Assembly: GCF_034006335.1 (NCBI RefSeq) | Contig: NZ_JAWDIQ010000001.1 | From: Paracerasibacillus soli | GTDB lineage: Bacteria; Bacillota; Bacilli; Bacillales; Amphibacillaceae | Reading direction: 5' to 3' (one strand) | Length of the DNA stretch: 64,000 bases | Shown here: in pieces, positions 28,433-37,969 of the stretch | How the letters are laid out: every line of letters begins with the position of its first letter | How positions within the stretch are numbered: the first letter of the stretch is position 1 | Notes under the pieces: model-generated | The model's input: the letters and a program-made list of their open reading frames with translations, nothing else | The model's database searches: none | Told to the model about the DNA's origin: nothing | Made by a program: the position numbers and the translations under genes

Positions 28433-28654
28433 TTAAAGAATTTGTCGTTTTATACTTGCATATTGTTGGTGCAATGAAGCTATGGTTTGCTGTTGAGTAG
28501 TATAATAAGCATGAATGGTATGCTCGAATTCCAGTACGGTCTTTTGTTCCATCATTTGTACCTGATCATATAAGGACTTTAAAATCACTTCCACTTTCTG
28601 TTTTGAAATACCGTTTGTGGCATAACTATCAATTTGTTTTAATAATTGTCCCAT
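28433..28654 (-). CDS. Uncharacterised helical protein, 73 aa
   Basis: I do not recognise this protein. MGQLLKQIDSYATNGISKQ opens it; the rest is Gln-rich and probably coiled-coil (SLYDQVQMMEQKTVLEFEHT). No membrane segment, no Cys. The start is chosen at the ATG preceded by AGGGAGG with 6 bp spacing, not at the longer in-frame start. It stands between yppE and the sspM gene, so spore expression is conceivable but unsupported. Confidence 0.6.
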   Translation of the reverse strand: MGQLLKQIDSYATNGISKQKVEVILKSLYDQVQMMEQKTVLEFEHTIHAYYTTQQQTIASLHQQYASIKRQIL

Positions 28655-28792
28655 GATAAGCCTCCCTATTTTTTTGCTTATGTAAACCATTCTATCTTGA
28701 TGCATAAACTCCTGCTCATTCGACAAAACTAGAAGTAATGTTTCAAAACTAGTGCATTTGTACAATTTTTATACAAAGGAGGCATCCCTGAT

Positions 28793-28903
28793 ATGACTGA
28801 AAAAAATAAAAACAAAAATAAACAACACGGAAAAGAAGAAACGTTTAAAGATTTACAAAAAGGTGACAAAAAATTATCTTGGCCGAATCGTCCTTCCACA
28901 TAA
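28793..28903 (+). CDS. sspM: Small acid-soluble spore protein M-like
   Basis: 36 residues, very basic and hydrophilic (MTEKNKNKNKQHGKEETFKD), ending DKKLSWPNRPST. That ending matches B. subtilis SspM, which ends in DKKLGGPNRPST, a minor spore core protein made in the forespore. Strong ribosome site AAAGGAGG and an immediate terminator support a real gene. Too short for most gene callers. Confidence 0.8.
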   Translation: MTEKNKNKNKQHGKEETFKDLQKGDKKLSWPNRPST

Positions 28904-28912
28904 ATGTTATGA

Positions 28913-28949
28913 AGAGGATTTGCATTGTAGCAAATCCTCTATTTTTTTT
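28913..28949 (+). terminator. Terminator of sspM
   Basis: Perfect 11-bp stem AGAGGATTTGC / GCAAATCCTCT followed by A and eight T. It overlaps the 3' end of the converging yppC gene. Confidence 0.9.
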
Positions 28950-29901
28950 GCAATAAATGCTTTAGTCTTACATAAACTTCAAAGAGCTTTCTTTTTCGAT
29001 AAAATTGTTTGGAAATTACTTGGTACCTCCTAATTTCTATTTGTTTGAGCCATTTACTAACATTTTTTGTTTGATTGTACCAATCGGGATATTGCTTATA
29101 TTCATGTTCTATTACTGGAAAAGCAGCACGTAGGTCTACTGTTTGTGACTTTAACTGATTACATGAAAACTGTTCATAATCATGACGTGATCCTGTATGG
29201 GGAACAGATAGACAAAAATCTTTCACGCGAAAATATATAGAAGGTGTAAATAATAGGTGAAAGATTTTTTTACCAAGTTTTATTCGATTCTCTACTTTTG
29301 TGAAGCCAGGAACAAAAAACCCATATAATTCCCTCTGTTTTGTTGGTAGCAAAACAGCATTCATTCTTAGTATATTTTGTAATAGATAAGGTATTTTTAA
29401 AAAAACATGTTTTTTATAATAGTTATTTTGCATAATTGGCCTATCAATGACGTACTGCTCGTTAATAATTAAAGCATATACCATTCTGGTTAAATCCTTT
29501 TTTCTCCAAAACAAATACCATTCCCTTATCATGAAAAGAGACACATTAAAATATTGTAATAAATGGAACTTAGCCTCGTTTTGTTCCGTAGATAATTGAT
29601 ATATAAGTAATTGTGGATATGCGTCGGAAAAAATGAGCCAATTTGCTTTTTCATATGTGTGAAATAATTGGTTGTTCTCTATTTCGCCTAAAGTTTGTTT
29701 AAAGACTGGTAATACTAAGTCCGTCATATTCCAACCAGCATTTCTAGACACGACACTAGCTAGAAATGCCCATTTTATCTCTGGATGCTTTAGGTAGAAC
29801 GCAAAATATGCATTTGTACGTGAAATGTTATCCAAATTATGTTTTTTTGTCTCATTTGTTATAAAATAGATATAGTTGGTATCTTTACTTGCATCTGTCA
29901 T
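28939..29901 (-). CDS. yppC: DUF2515 protein YppC
   Basis: 320 residues, rich in aromatic and basic residues. An N-terminal NISRTNAYFAFYLKHPEIKWAFLA block is the DUF2515 signature, followed by WYLFWRKKDL and a basic tail. Function unknown; the family is confined to spore-forming Bacillales. In B. subtilis yppC neighbours recU, as here, where the two are divergent. Frame intact. Confidence 0.85.
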   Translation of the reverse strand: MTDASKDTNYIYFITNETKKHNLDNISRTNAYFAFYLKHPEIKWAFLASVVSRNAGWNMTDLVLPVFKQTLGEIENNQLFHTYEKANWLIFSDAYPQLLIYQLSTEQNEAKFHLLQYFNVSLFMIREWYLFWRKKDLTRMVYALIINEQYVIDRPIMQNNYYKKHVFLKIPYLLQNILRMNAVLLPTKQRELYGFFVPGFTKVENRIKLGKKIFHLLFTPSIYFRVKDFCLSVPHTGSRHDYEQFSCNQLKSQTVDLRAAFPVIEHEYKQYPDWYNQTKNVSKWLKQIEIRRYQVISKQFYRKRKLFEVYVRLKHLLQKK

Positions 29902-30012
29902 GAAATCACCTATCTTTGCATGATATTCTACATTCTTGTTACATTTAAGGAAGAATAGTTATCAAAAATTGCTTTTTTTGGTATGATACTGTAATACACT
30001 AGGGGGATGTAC

Positions 30013-30594
30013 ATGAATTATCCAAATGGATTAACAAAAAAGGTACCTGCACCAGTAAAAAACAATACATCGTTTGCAAATCGTGGTATGTCACTAGAAA
30101 CAGATATTAACGAAACAAATATGTTTTACTTGGCAACAGACCGTGCAATTATTCATAAAAAGCCAACACCAGTACAAATCGTAAATGTAAATTATCCAAA
30201 GCGAAGTGCTGCTGTTATTACAGAGGCTTATTTTAAACAAGCATCAACTACAGATTACAATGGACTTTATAGAAATAAATATATTGATTTTGAAGCGAAG
30301 GAAACAAATAATAAAACAAGTTTTCCTCTAGCAAACATCCATGAACACCAGATTAAGCATATGCATGCAATTGTAAAGCATGGTGGTATTTCTTTTATTA
30401 TTATCCGATTTACACAATTAAATGAAACTTATTTCCTATCAGCAGAACACTTATTTACATACTGGGAAAATCAGTTTAATGGAGGTAGAAAATCTGTACC
30501 TTATGCAGATATTAAACAGCATGGATTTCAAATACCATTTCAATATCAGGCGCGAGTGAATTATTTAGCCATTATTGATCAGCTCTATTTTTAA
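30013..30594 (+). CDS. recU: Holliday junction resolvase RecU
   Basis: 193 residues. Cuts Holliday junctions in recombination and chromosome segregation. Family blocks: NRGMSLETDINETN, PTPVQIVNVNYPKRSAAVI, and the nuclease core DYNGLYRNKYIDFEAKETNNK with the Asp-Glu-Lys metal site. I prefer the second ATG (MNYPNG) because AGGGGG is 8 bp away and the first ATG is too close. Followed by ponA after 19 bp, the conserved recU-ponA pair. Confidence 0.95.
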   Translation: MNYPNGLTKKVPAPVKNNTSFANRGMSLETDINETNMFYLATDRAIIHKKPTPVQIVNVNYPKRSAAVITEAYFKQASTTDYNGLYRNKYIDFEAKETNNKTSFPLANIHEHQIKHMHAIVKHGGISFIIIRFTQLNETYFLSAEHLFTYWENQFNGGRKSVPYADIKQHGFQIPFQYQARVNYLAIIDQLYF

Positions 30595-30613
30595 ACCTTG
30601 GAGGTAAAGTAAA

Positions 30614-33285
30614 ATGACTGCAAATAACGATAGCCGTATGGCTCGTAGAACAAAAAGAAAACCAAAAATAAACCATTATGGAAAAAAATATTGCTTTCCA
30701 TTCTCTTATTATTTTTAGCAATTGGTATCGGAATTGGCGCCCTTTTTACATATTATTGCAACAGCGCCATCCATTGATGCAGAAAAACTGTCCGATCCTT
30801 TTTCTTCGCAAGTATATGATATAAATGTTGATCTAATTGCAGATTTAGCACACGATGAAAAAAGAACTAAAATAGAATATGATGATTTGCCACAAAATCT
30901 AATTGATGCAGTTACATCAACAGAGGATGCTCGCTTTTTTCAGCATCATGGTATAGATTTGAGAAGAATTGGTGGCGCCGTTTTAGCAAACTTTAAACGT
31001 GGCTTTGGTGCTGAAGGTGCAAGTACAATTACACAACAAGTTGTTGAGCGTTCCTTTTTAACACCTGAAAAGAAGATTAAATTAAAAGTCCAAGAAATGT
31101 GGCTTTCTTTAAAATTGGAACGCCAATATTCTAAAGAGCAAATTTTAGAAATGTACTTAAATAAAATTTTCTATGGAAGTCATGCATACGGGGTTGCAAG
31201 AGCAGCGGAAGTATATTTTGGTAAAACAGATTTAAAAGAATTAACGTTACCAGAAGCAGCAATTTTGGCTGGGTTACCACAAAGGCCTACTGCCTATAAC
31301 CCATTTCATGATCAGAACTTACAAAAAAACGTATGAAAACTGTTTTAACTTTGATGGTGCGTCATGGAAAGATTACACAAGCAGATGCAGATGAAGCAAT
31401 GAAAGTTGATATTAAGTCATTGTTAGTTGAAAAACAAGAGCAGGCAACACCTTATGAAGCATTTATGCAACAAGTAGAAAATGAGGTTAAAGAAAAGATT
31501 GATGGTGCAGACATCTACACAGATGGGCTCAAGATATATACAACATTGGACCCGAAGGCCCAAGAATATGTAGAGCATTTATTATCTAATAGTGAGGATA
31601 GTCCAATTAAATATCCTAATGATTCTATGCAATTCTGGAATGGTTGTATTAGATACAAAAACAGGTGAAATTCGAGCAATTGGAGGACGAAGAAAAACTG
31701 AAGAAGGTCAAAAATTACTAAATTATGCTATACAGGGTAAATTTCAAGCGGGTTCTACTGCAAAACCTATTGTATCTTACGGTCCTGCTATTGAATATAA
31801 TAAAATATCAACATATCACCAAATTAATGATGATAAACCATACCTAGTAAAAGGCACTACACATTCCATTCAAAACTGGAATCGCCGTTATCAAGGTTGG
31901 ATGTCAGCACGTTATGCCTTAGCAAATTCATTAAATGTCCCGGCATTAAAAACTTTAGAGGAAACTGGTTTAGATAAAGCGAAAGAGTTTGCGAAAGGCA
32001 TTGGTTATACATTTGCTAACGACCAAATAACAATTGGAGATGCAATTGGAGGAACTGATACAGCTGTAACGCCACTACAAATGGCTGGTGCATTTAGACC
32101 ATTTGGTAATGAAGGGATTTACAATGAGCCTTACGCCGTAACAAAAGTAGAATTCCCTGATGGAAAAGTCGTTGATTTAAAACCTGAACCTAAAGCTGCC
32201 ATGTCTGATTATACGGCTTATATGATGACAGACATGTTGAAATCTGTTATTCATGAGGGTACAGGTAAAAATGTAAATATCGCAGGTTTGCCAATGGCAG
32301 GTAAAACAGGAACGACAAATGAAAATAAAGATGCTTGGTTTGTAGGTTATACGACGAACTATACCATTTCGGTTTGGTTGGTGGATATAATGAGGATGGA
32401 AAGAAACGTCAAAGTATTCCGGATGGATACACACACATATCCCAAGATTTATTTAGATTAACGATGACCGAGTTATCAAAAGATCTCGAAACTCCTGATT
32501 TTAAAATGCCAAGTTCTGTTGTTCGAGTTGGTGTAGAAAAGGGATCGAATCCAGCATCATTACCTAGTAGTTATACACCTAGTTCTCAAATTGTGACAGA
32601 GCTATTTGTAAAGGGTACTGAGCCTAAAGCGAGATCAGAGAAATTTGATAAACTGGATCCCGTTAAAGGTTTGAAAGCTGCATATGATGAAGACTCAAAT
32701 TCGATTCAGGTGGATTGGCAATATAAAAATGATGCCGACGTTGAATTCGAGATTAGTTCTAGTGTGAATGGCGGTTCCATGAAAGTACTCTCTACAACAA
32801 CAGATACAACATTTGATATTTCAGAAGTAGAACCAGGTGCCGACTACACCATTCAAGTTGTTGTTGTGGATAAGGGTGACAGCTCAAATCGTAGTGATGC
32901 TGTCACGACTAAACTAACACTTCAATCTGAAGAAACTGAAGAGCCCGACGAAGATGATGAACAAGAAGAAGTGAAAAATGTACCACCTGTTAGTAACCTA
33001 GATGCAAAATATGATGGAGAAAAGTTGATTGTGAAATGGAATTATGATGGACCACCCGCAAAGTTTGAAGTTTCCGTAAATGGCCAAACACAAACTGTCA
33101 AATCTCAAGGTATAGATATTAAAGGAGTGCAGCCGGGTCAATCTTATACAATAGTAGTCACATCTATTTCAGATCAGCAAGATAATATTAGAAGTGAACA
33201 AAAAAGTGTCACCATTCAAATTCCAAAGGATACAGATGAAGATGAACCTGTTGACGGTGATGGTGAAGACTCAGATTCCGATTAA
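30614..33285 (+). CDS. ponA: Class A penicillin-binding protein 1, frame broken
   Basis: Bifunctional peptidoglycan polymerase and cross-linker, restored length about 890. Short basic cytoplasmic head, one membrane helix, glycosyltransferase domain (EDARFFQHHGID, TITQQVVERSFL), transpeptidase domain (serine in AGSTAKPI, later GKTGTTNENKDAW), two fibronectin-III-like repeats and an acidic Asp/Glu tail. Five breaks: near 30664-30668, 30751, 31313, 31633 and 32376, all one base. Gene essential-like and otherwise conserved, so errors are likely. GGAGGTAAAG precedes the ATG. Confidence 0.93.
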
Positions 33286-33313
33286 AAAAAAGCGCCTTAG
33301 GGCGCTTTTTTTA
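33284..33313. terminator. Bidirectional terminator ponA / nth
   Basis: AGCGCC / GGCGCT stem flanked by A8 and T7, between two converging genes. Confidence 0.9.
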
Positions 33314-33976
33314 ATTGGCTTCATTTGCTAATTCTTTTTTCATACGTTTTTTACCTTCTCGACATAGAGGCAATAGCGGACATGCTGGGCAGTTAGGATT
33401 ACGTGCTTTACAATGGTATCTCCCAAAGAATATAAGTCGGTGATGTGTTTCACTCCATTCATCTTTAGGTATCTTTTTCATTAAGGTTTTTTCTACTTCT
33501 AAAACAGAATCTTTCCATCTACAAATTCCCAATCTCTTGGAAACCCTCTCTACATGTGTATCTACTGCGATAGCCGGTTCGCCAAAAGCGACCGATGCTA
33601 CAACATTTGCTGTTTTTCTACCTACCCCAGCTAACTGTACAAGCTCTTCTTTAGAGGATGGTACTTCCCCATTGTAATCATCTAGCAATTGCTGGCATAA
33701 TATTTGAATGTTCTTTGCTTTATTCCGATATAAACCAATGGAACGAATATCATTTTGTAATTCAATGAGTGAGACTGCTAAATAATCTTCAGGAGTTTTA
33801 TATTTTTTAAATAAATCCTTTGTTACCTTATTCACTAGCACATCTGTGCATTGTGCAGAAAGTAATACTGCAATAACAAGTTCAAATGGGTTATCATGAA
33901 TAAGCTCACATTCCGCTTCTGGAAACATTTTCTTCATTTCATCTAAGCAGAAACGGATTTCTTTTTTATTTAACAA
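33311..33976 (-). CDS. nth: Endonuclease III
   Basis: 221 residues. DNA glycosylase/AP lyase removing oxidised pyrimidines. Helix-hairpin-helix LAGVGRKTANVV with the catalytic Lys, catalytic Asp in VDTHVERVSKRLG, and a C-terminal [4Fe-4S] loop C..RNPNCPACPLLPLC. Starts at TTG with GGGGAGG upstream. It follows dnaD by 14 bp. In B. subtilis ypoC lies beside nth; it is not seen here. Confidence 0.96.
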   Translation of the reverse strand: MLNKKEIRFCLDEMKKMFPEAECELIHDNPFELVIAVLLSAQCTDVLVNKVTKDLFKKYKTPEDYLAVSLIELQNDIRSIGLYRNKAKNIQILCQQLLDDYNGEVPSSKEELVQLAGVGRKTANVVASVAFGEPAIAVDTHVERVSKRLGICRWKDSVLEVEKTLMKKIPKDEWSETHHRLIFFGRYHCKARNPNCPACPLLPLCREGKKRMKKELANEAN

Positions 33977-33990
33977 TTTATTCCTCCCCT

Positions 33991-34665
33991 TTAACCAATT
34001 ATAATAAAGGGTCTTATCCCTGTCGCTTCTTCTTTATATTCTCTTGTATTCGTTTGTCTTGTTTGTCTTATTGTTCTACTAGCATCTCTAGCCTGTTCAA
34101 CCGTCTGTATACCTTTTTTTTGCCAATCCCGTAATATTCGGTCAATGTATTTAAAGTTTAACTTCCCCATTAAAACTGCTTCTCTTAAACCAGCCTTTAT
34201 TAAAGAAGGTGCGATTTGATCTTCGTCAATCCATGCATTTATCATTTCTATTTCGAAAGGAGAAATAGGTCGTCCGAACTCTTGTTCAAATAAAACGAAT
34301 ATTGTACCAAAATGTTCTTCCTCGACTTTTTCAAGCTTTTCGTCATATAGGTTTTTCCAAAGAGTTTCTAATGAATATACTTCACTTACCTGATTTTCTG
34401 CATTTTCACCTTTTTCAATTGTTAGAAATTGCTTTCGTACAAGTTTTCTTAGTATTTTAGAACACTCATCTTCGCTTACAGACATACATGACGCAATGTC
34501 AAATGGTGTCGGAAAGAAATTTCCCTCATATGCAAAGCGATGAATTTGTATAAGAACCATTACTTCTTTTTCATCGAGTCCTAAAGACGTATAGGATGAT
34601 AGTAGTGATGTTGAAATCGAAAGCTGATCTAGTAATATTTGTTGTATGTTATACCCCTTTGTCAT
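33991..34665 (-). CDS. dnaD: DNA replication initiation protein DnaD
   Basis: 224 residues. Primosome protein that helps load the replicative helicase with DnaB/DnaI. N-terminal winged-helix (SYTSLGLDEKEVMVLIQIHR) and C-terminal DnaD domain (FGRPISPFEIEMINAWIDED ... IDRILRDWQKKGI). GAGGTG precedes the ATG. In the order asnS-dnaD-nth conserved in Bacillus. Frame intact. Confidence 0.95.
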   Translation of the reverse strand: MTKGYNIQQILLDQLSISTSLLSSYTSLGLDEKEVMVLIQIHRFAYEGNFFPTPFDIASCMSVSEDECSKILRKLVRKQFLTIEKGENAENQVSEVYSLETLWKNLYDEKLEKVEEEHFGTIFVLFEQEFGRPISPFEIEMINAWIDEDQIAPSLIKAGLREAVLMGKLNFKYIDRILRDWQKKGIQTVEQARDASRTIRQTRQTNTREYKEEATGIRPFIIIG

Positions 34666-34717
34666 TGTTTACACCTCTTAACTAGTATAGCATGTCTCAT
34701 TCCATAAGCGACTATAA

Positions 34718-34746
34718 AATCCCTTGCGCATGTGGCAAGGGATTTA
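34718..34746 (-). terminator. Terminator after asnS
   Basis: Perfect 11-bp stem AAATCCCTTGC / GCAAGGGATTT followed on the minus strand by TATAG; T tract short. Confidence 0.7.
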
Positions 34747-34755
34747 TCATGTAGA

Positions 34756-36050
34756 TCATGGATATAGTCGATTTAATAGTCTTGGGAACGGAATTGTTTC
34801 ACGTACATGTTCTACTCCACTAATCCAAGCAACTGTTCTTTCAAGTCCCAAGCCAAAGCCGGAGTGTGGTACACTACCGTACTTTCTAAGTTCTAAATAC
34901 CAGGCATAAGCAGGACCTGTTAAATGATATTGTTTATAGCGTTCTTCCATTAATTCAAAGTCATCAATTCTTTCAGAACCACCAATAATTTCACCATATC
35001 CTTCAGGCGCGATTAAATCGGCACATAAAACCAAGTCAGGATTTTCAGGATGTGGCTTCATATAGAATGCTTTTATATGTGCAGGCCAGTTAATAATAAA
35101 TACTGGCATATTATATTCCTCTGCAATTGCAGTCTCATGAGGCGCTCCAAAGTCATCCCCATAATCGATGTCGGTAAAGCCCTTATCTTTTAATAATTGA
35201 ATTGCTTCTTTATATGTTAGTCGAGGGAATGGTGCTTGTACCCTTTCCAATTTACTCAAATCACGATTTAAAGTTTTTAATTCTGTTTGACAGTTTTTTA
35301 ACACAGACTGTACAATATGTGACACATATTGTTCCTGCACCTCTAAACTTTCCTCATGTTCCACGAAGGCCATTTCTGGTTCCATCATCCAAAATTCAAT
35401 AAGATGACGTCTCGTTTTTGACTTTTCCGCACGGAAGGTAGGGCCAAATGAGAACACTTTACCTAATGCCATAGCCGCAGCCTCTAAATAAAGTTGTCCA
35501 CTTTGTGATAAATATGCTTCTTCATCAAAGTATTCCGTATGAAATAACTCCGTTGTATCTTCCGCAGATGCACCTGTTAATATAGGTGGTCGATTTTAAC
35601 AAAACCATGTTCATTGAAAAACTCATATGTCGAACGAATGATTTCATTACGAATTTTCATGACTGCATGTTGTCTTTTAGAACGCAACCATAGGTGGCGG
35701 TGATCCATTAAAAATTCTGTACCGTGTTCTTTTGGAGTAATTGGATAATCAATCGCTTCATGAATTAGTTCAATATCTTTAACATGCATTTCAAAACCTA
35801 AAGGTGAACGGGTATCTTCAACGATTGTTCCCGTAATATACATAGACGACTCTTGATGCATATTTTTTGCTAACTCAAAAGTTTTCTCATCTACATCACT
35901 TTTTGCAACGACCGCTTGCATAAAGCCAGTTCCATCTCGTAGTTGTAGAAAGGCGATTTTACCACTTGACCGCTTATTCGCTAACCATGCGCCAATTTTT
36001 ACTTCTTTTCCTTCATAATCTTTTACATTTACAATAGTAGTTTTCAACAT
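34756..36050 (-). CDS. asnS: Asparaginyl-tRNA synthetase, frame broken
   Basis: Class II synthetase charging tRNA-Asn, restored length 431. N-terminal OB anticodon domain (VKIGAWLANKRSSGKIAFLQ), then class II motifs: motif 2 FRAEKSKTRRHLIEFWMMEPE and motif 3 GFGLGLERTVAWI. One break at 35588-35589 (CC where CCC is expected, KID/PPILTGAS). A second disruption is not needed. Preceded by GGAGGAATGA, 23 bp after aspB. Confidence 0.95.
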
Positions 36051-36073
36051 TCATTCCTCCATTAAAACAATCA

Positions 36074-37252
36074 TTAGTGTTTTTCTACAAATCGTTTAAT
36101 TCTTTGAGCAGCTTCTACGAGCACGTCTTCTGAAGTAGCGTACGATAGTCGCACATTATTAGGAAATCCAAATCCAGATCCTGGAACGAGTGCAACCTTT
36201 TCCTCAATTAATAATGCTGCAACCCAATCGTCAACTGTGTCATAGCCACATTTTTTGGCAGCTTCTATTACGTTTGGAAACAAATAAAATGCTCCGTTTG
36301 GTTTTTTACAAGAGATACCAGGTATATCAATTAATAAATTATAAAGGACATCCAATCTTCTTGAAAAAACATCTCTCATTTTAATTGTTGGATCTGTTTC
36401 ATTTTCATATGCTGCTAAAGCAGCATATTGTGCAATTGAAGTTGGATTTGACGTTGCATGAGAGGCATGATTTGTCATTGCTTTAATAATCACCTCTGCC
36501 CCCGCTGCGTAACCAATTCTCCAACCTGTCATTGCATGTGATTTTGAAACACCGTTAATGACAATCGTTCTCTCTTTTAGTTTCGGTGAAAGTTGGGCAA
36601 TCGAAATATGTTTATCATTTGTATAAATTAATTTTTCGTATATTTCATCCGAAACAATAAATAATTCATGCTTTTCACATATATCGCCAATTTTTCTTAA
36701 TTCCTCTGCTGTATACATCATACCTGTTGGATTACTAGGTGAATTGATGATTACAGCTTTTGTACGTGGTGTTATTGCAGCCTCTAATTGTTCTGGTGAA
36801 ATTTTAAAATTATGATTCTCTAGACCATCAATATAAATTGGAACACCTTCTGCCAATTTCACCTGTTCAGGATAACTCACCCAATAAGGTGTAGGTATAA
36901 TTACTTCGTCCCCTTCATTTAAAAGGACTTGAAATAGTGTATATAATGCGTGTTTTGCTCCTGATGTAACGATAATCTCTGTTTGCGTATAACTTAGTCC
37001 ATTATCACGCTGAAATTTATGTATGATAGCTTGTTTTAACTCTTGAATACCTCCTGTGGGTGTGTATTTCGTCATTCCTTTATCCATTGCATCTTTGGCA
37101 GCATCTATAATAAATGATGGTGTATTAAAATCAGGCTCACCAACACCTAAACCAATTACATCATGACCTTCTTGCTTTAATTGTTTTGCTTTCGCTGAAA
37201 TAGCTAAAGTGGAAGAAGGTGTTAAACTATTCACTCGATTTGCTAATTCCAT
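36074..37252 (-). CDS. aspB: Aspartate aminotransferase
   Basis: 392 residues, class I PLP enzyme converting aspartate and 2-oxoglutarate to oxaloacetate and glutamate. Pyridoxal lysine in NGVSKSHAMTGWRIG; also SPSNPTGMMYT and the C-terminal VRLSYATS. Very close in pattern to Bacillus AspB. Start at MELANRVN with AAAGGTGG upstream; an in-frame GTG overlaps the ribosome site. Order ypmB-aspB-asnS is conserved and points to one operon. Confidence 0.95.
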   Translation of the reverse strand: MELANRVNSLTPSSTLAISAKAKQLKQEGHDVIGLGVGEPDFNTPSFIIDAAKDAMDKGMTKYTPTGGIQELKQAIIHKFQRDNGLSYTQTEIIVTSGAKHALYTLFQVLLNEGDEVIIPTPYWVSYPEQVKLAEGVPIYIDGLENHNFKISPEQLEAAITPRTKAVIINSPSNPTGMMYTAEELRKIGDICEKHELFIVSDEIYEKLIYTNDKHISIAQLSPKLKERTIVINGVSKSHAMTGWRIGYAAGAEVIIKAMTNHASHATSNPTSIAQYAALAAYENETDPTIKMRDVFSRRLDVLYNLLIDIPGISCKKPNGAFYLFPNVIEAAKKCGYDTVDDWVAALLIEEKVALVPGSGFGFPNNVRLSYATSEDVLVEAAQRIKRFVEKH

Positions 37253-37282
37253 AAATATTACCACCTTTACAAAGTTTTTAAG

Positions 37283-37825
37283 TTATTTATGAAGTGATGG
37301 TCGCAGACGTAATTGTTCATAAAGCGTTCCATCTTCCATTGTAAAGTATTCAAAGACATATCGTCCAGAATGATCATAATATGTGATCTCCCATATTGAC
37401 TCTTTATTGACAATGCCAGGTTTGATGTCAACAAAACGACACTCATTACAACTACTCATCCATTTTTTCAAAATAACATCCTTCGATTTCACATCAGATT
37501 GATGAACAACTGTCAGAGCTTGTTTCTTCCCATCTTTAGATTTAGGAATAAAAACAATTAACTTTTGATGATCCTTTGTACTTCCGCTTACAACATGATA
37601 AAGTTGATTCCCATGAAAACGTTCAATGGATTCGACTGTTTCTATATTAGCTTCTTTTTTAGCTATTTGTTCGGATTCCAAAAAGCCTGTTTCTTTCGAT
37701 ACTAAAATGGAATGATATAACCAAATACTAAAAACCAAACAACTTATAAGCACAAGGGCCACAATGGAAAGCAGCCATATTAGCCGGTTTGATTTTTGCT
37801 TTTCAAATTGATAATAATTTTTCAT
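37283..37825 (-). CDS. ypmB: YpmB, membrane-anchored DUF5590 protein
   Basis: About 180 residues. One N-terminal membrane helix (LIWLLSIVALVLISCLVFSI) and an extracellular part with the PepSY-like/DUF5590 fold, including IWEITYYDHSGRYVFEYFTMEDG. Function unknown; conserved between dinG and aspB. The second of two adjacent ATGs is chosen for spacing to AGGTGG; the difference is one or two residues. Confidence 0.88.
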   Translation of the reverse strand: MKNYYQFEKQKSNRLIWLLSIVALVLISCLVFSIWLYHSILVSKETGFLESEQIAKKEANIETVESIERFHGNQLYHVVSGSTKDHQKLIVFIPKSKDGKKQALTVVHQSDVKSKDVILKKWMSSCNECRFVDIKPGIVNKESIWEITYYDHSGRYVFEYFTMEDGTLYEQLRLRPSLHK

Positions 37826-37932
37826 CATAGCCACCTACATTTTACTCACTCTGTTTTTTATCAATATTTACTACTTATAACTAAACTTATCATGTGAACA
37901 CTATATATAAATACACCAACCCATACCAATTT

Positions 37933-37960
37933 ATCATACTGATGGCGACATCAGTATGAT
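37933..37960. terminator. Perfect 12-bp inverted repeat, probable terminator
   Basis: ATCATACTGATG / CATCAGTATGAT with a 4-base loop, ten bases beyond the dinG stop. The T run (TTTTA) is on the plus strand side, so on the dinG strand the hairpin lacks a proper T tract. Confidence 0.5.
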
Positions 37961-37969
37961 TTTACATAA

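Noticed and set aside
36051..36073. T-box leader for asnS
   Set aside because: Only 23 bp separate aspB from asnS, so there is no room for a T-box leader.
37826..37969. Possible ypmA between ypmB and dinG
   Set aside because: No open frame of the expected 50-60 residues; only a 12-bp inverted repeat is present.
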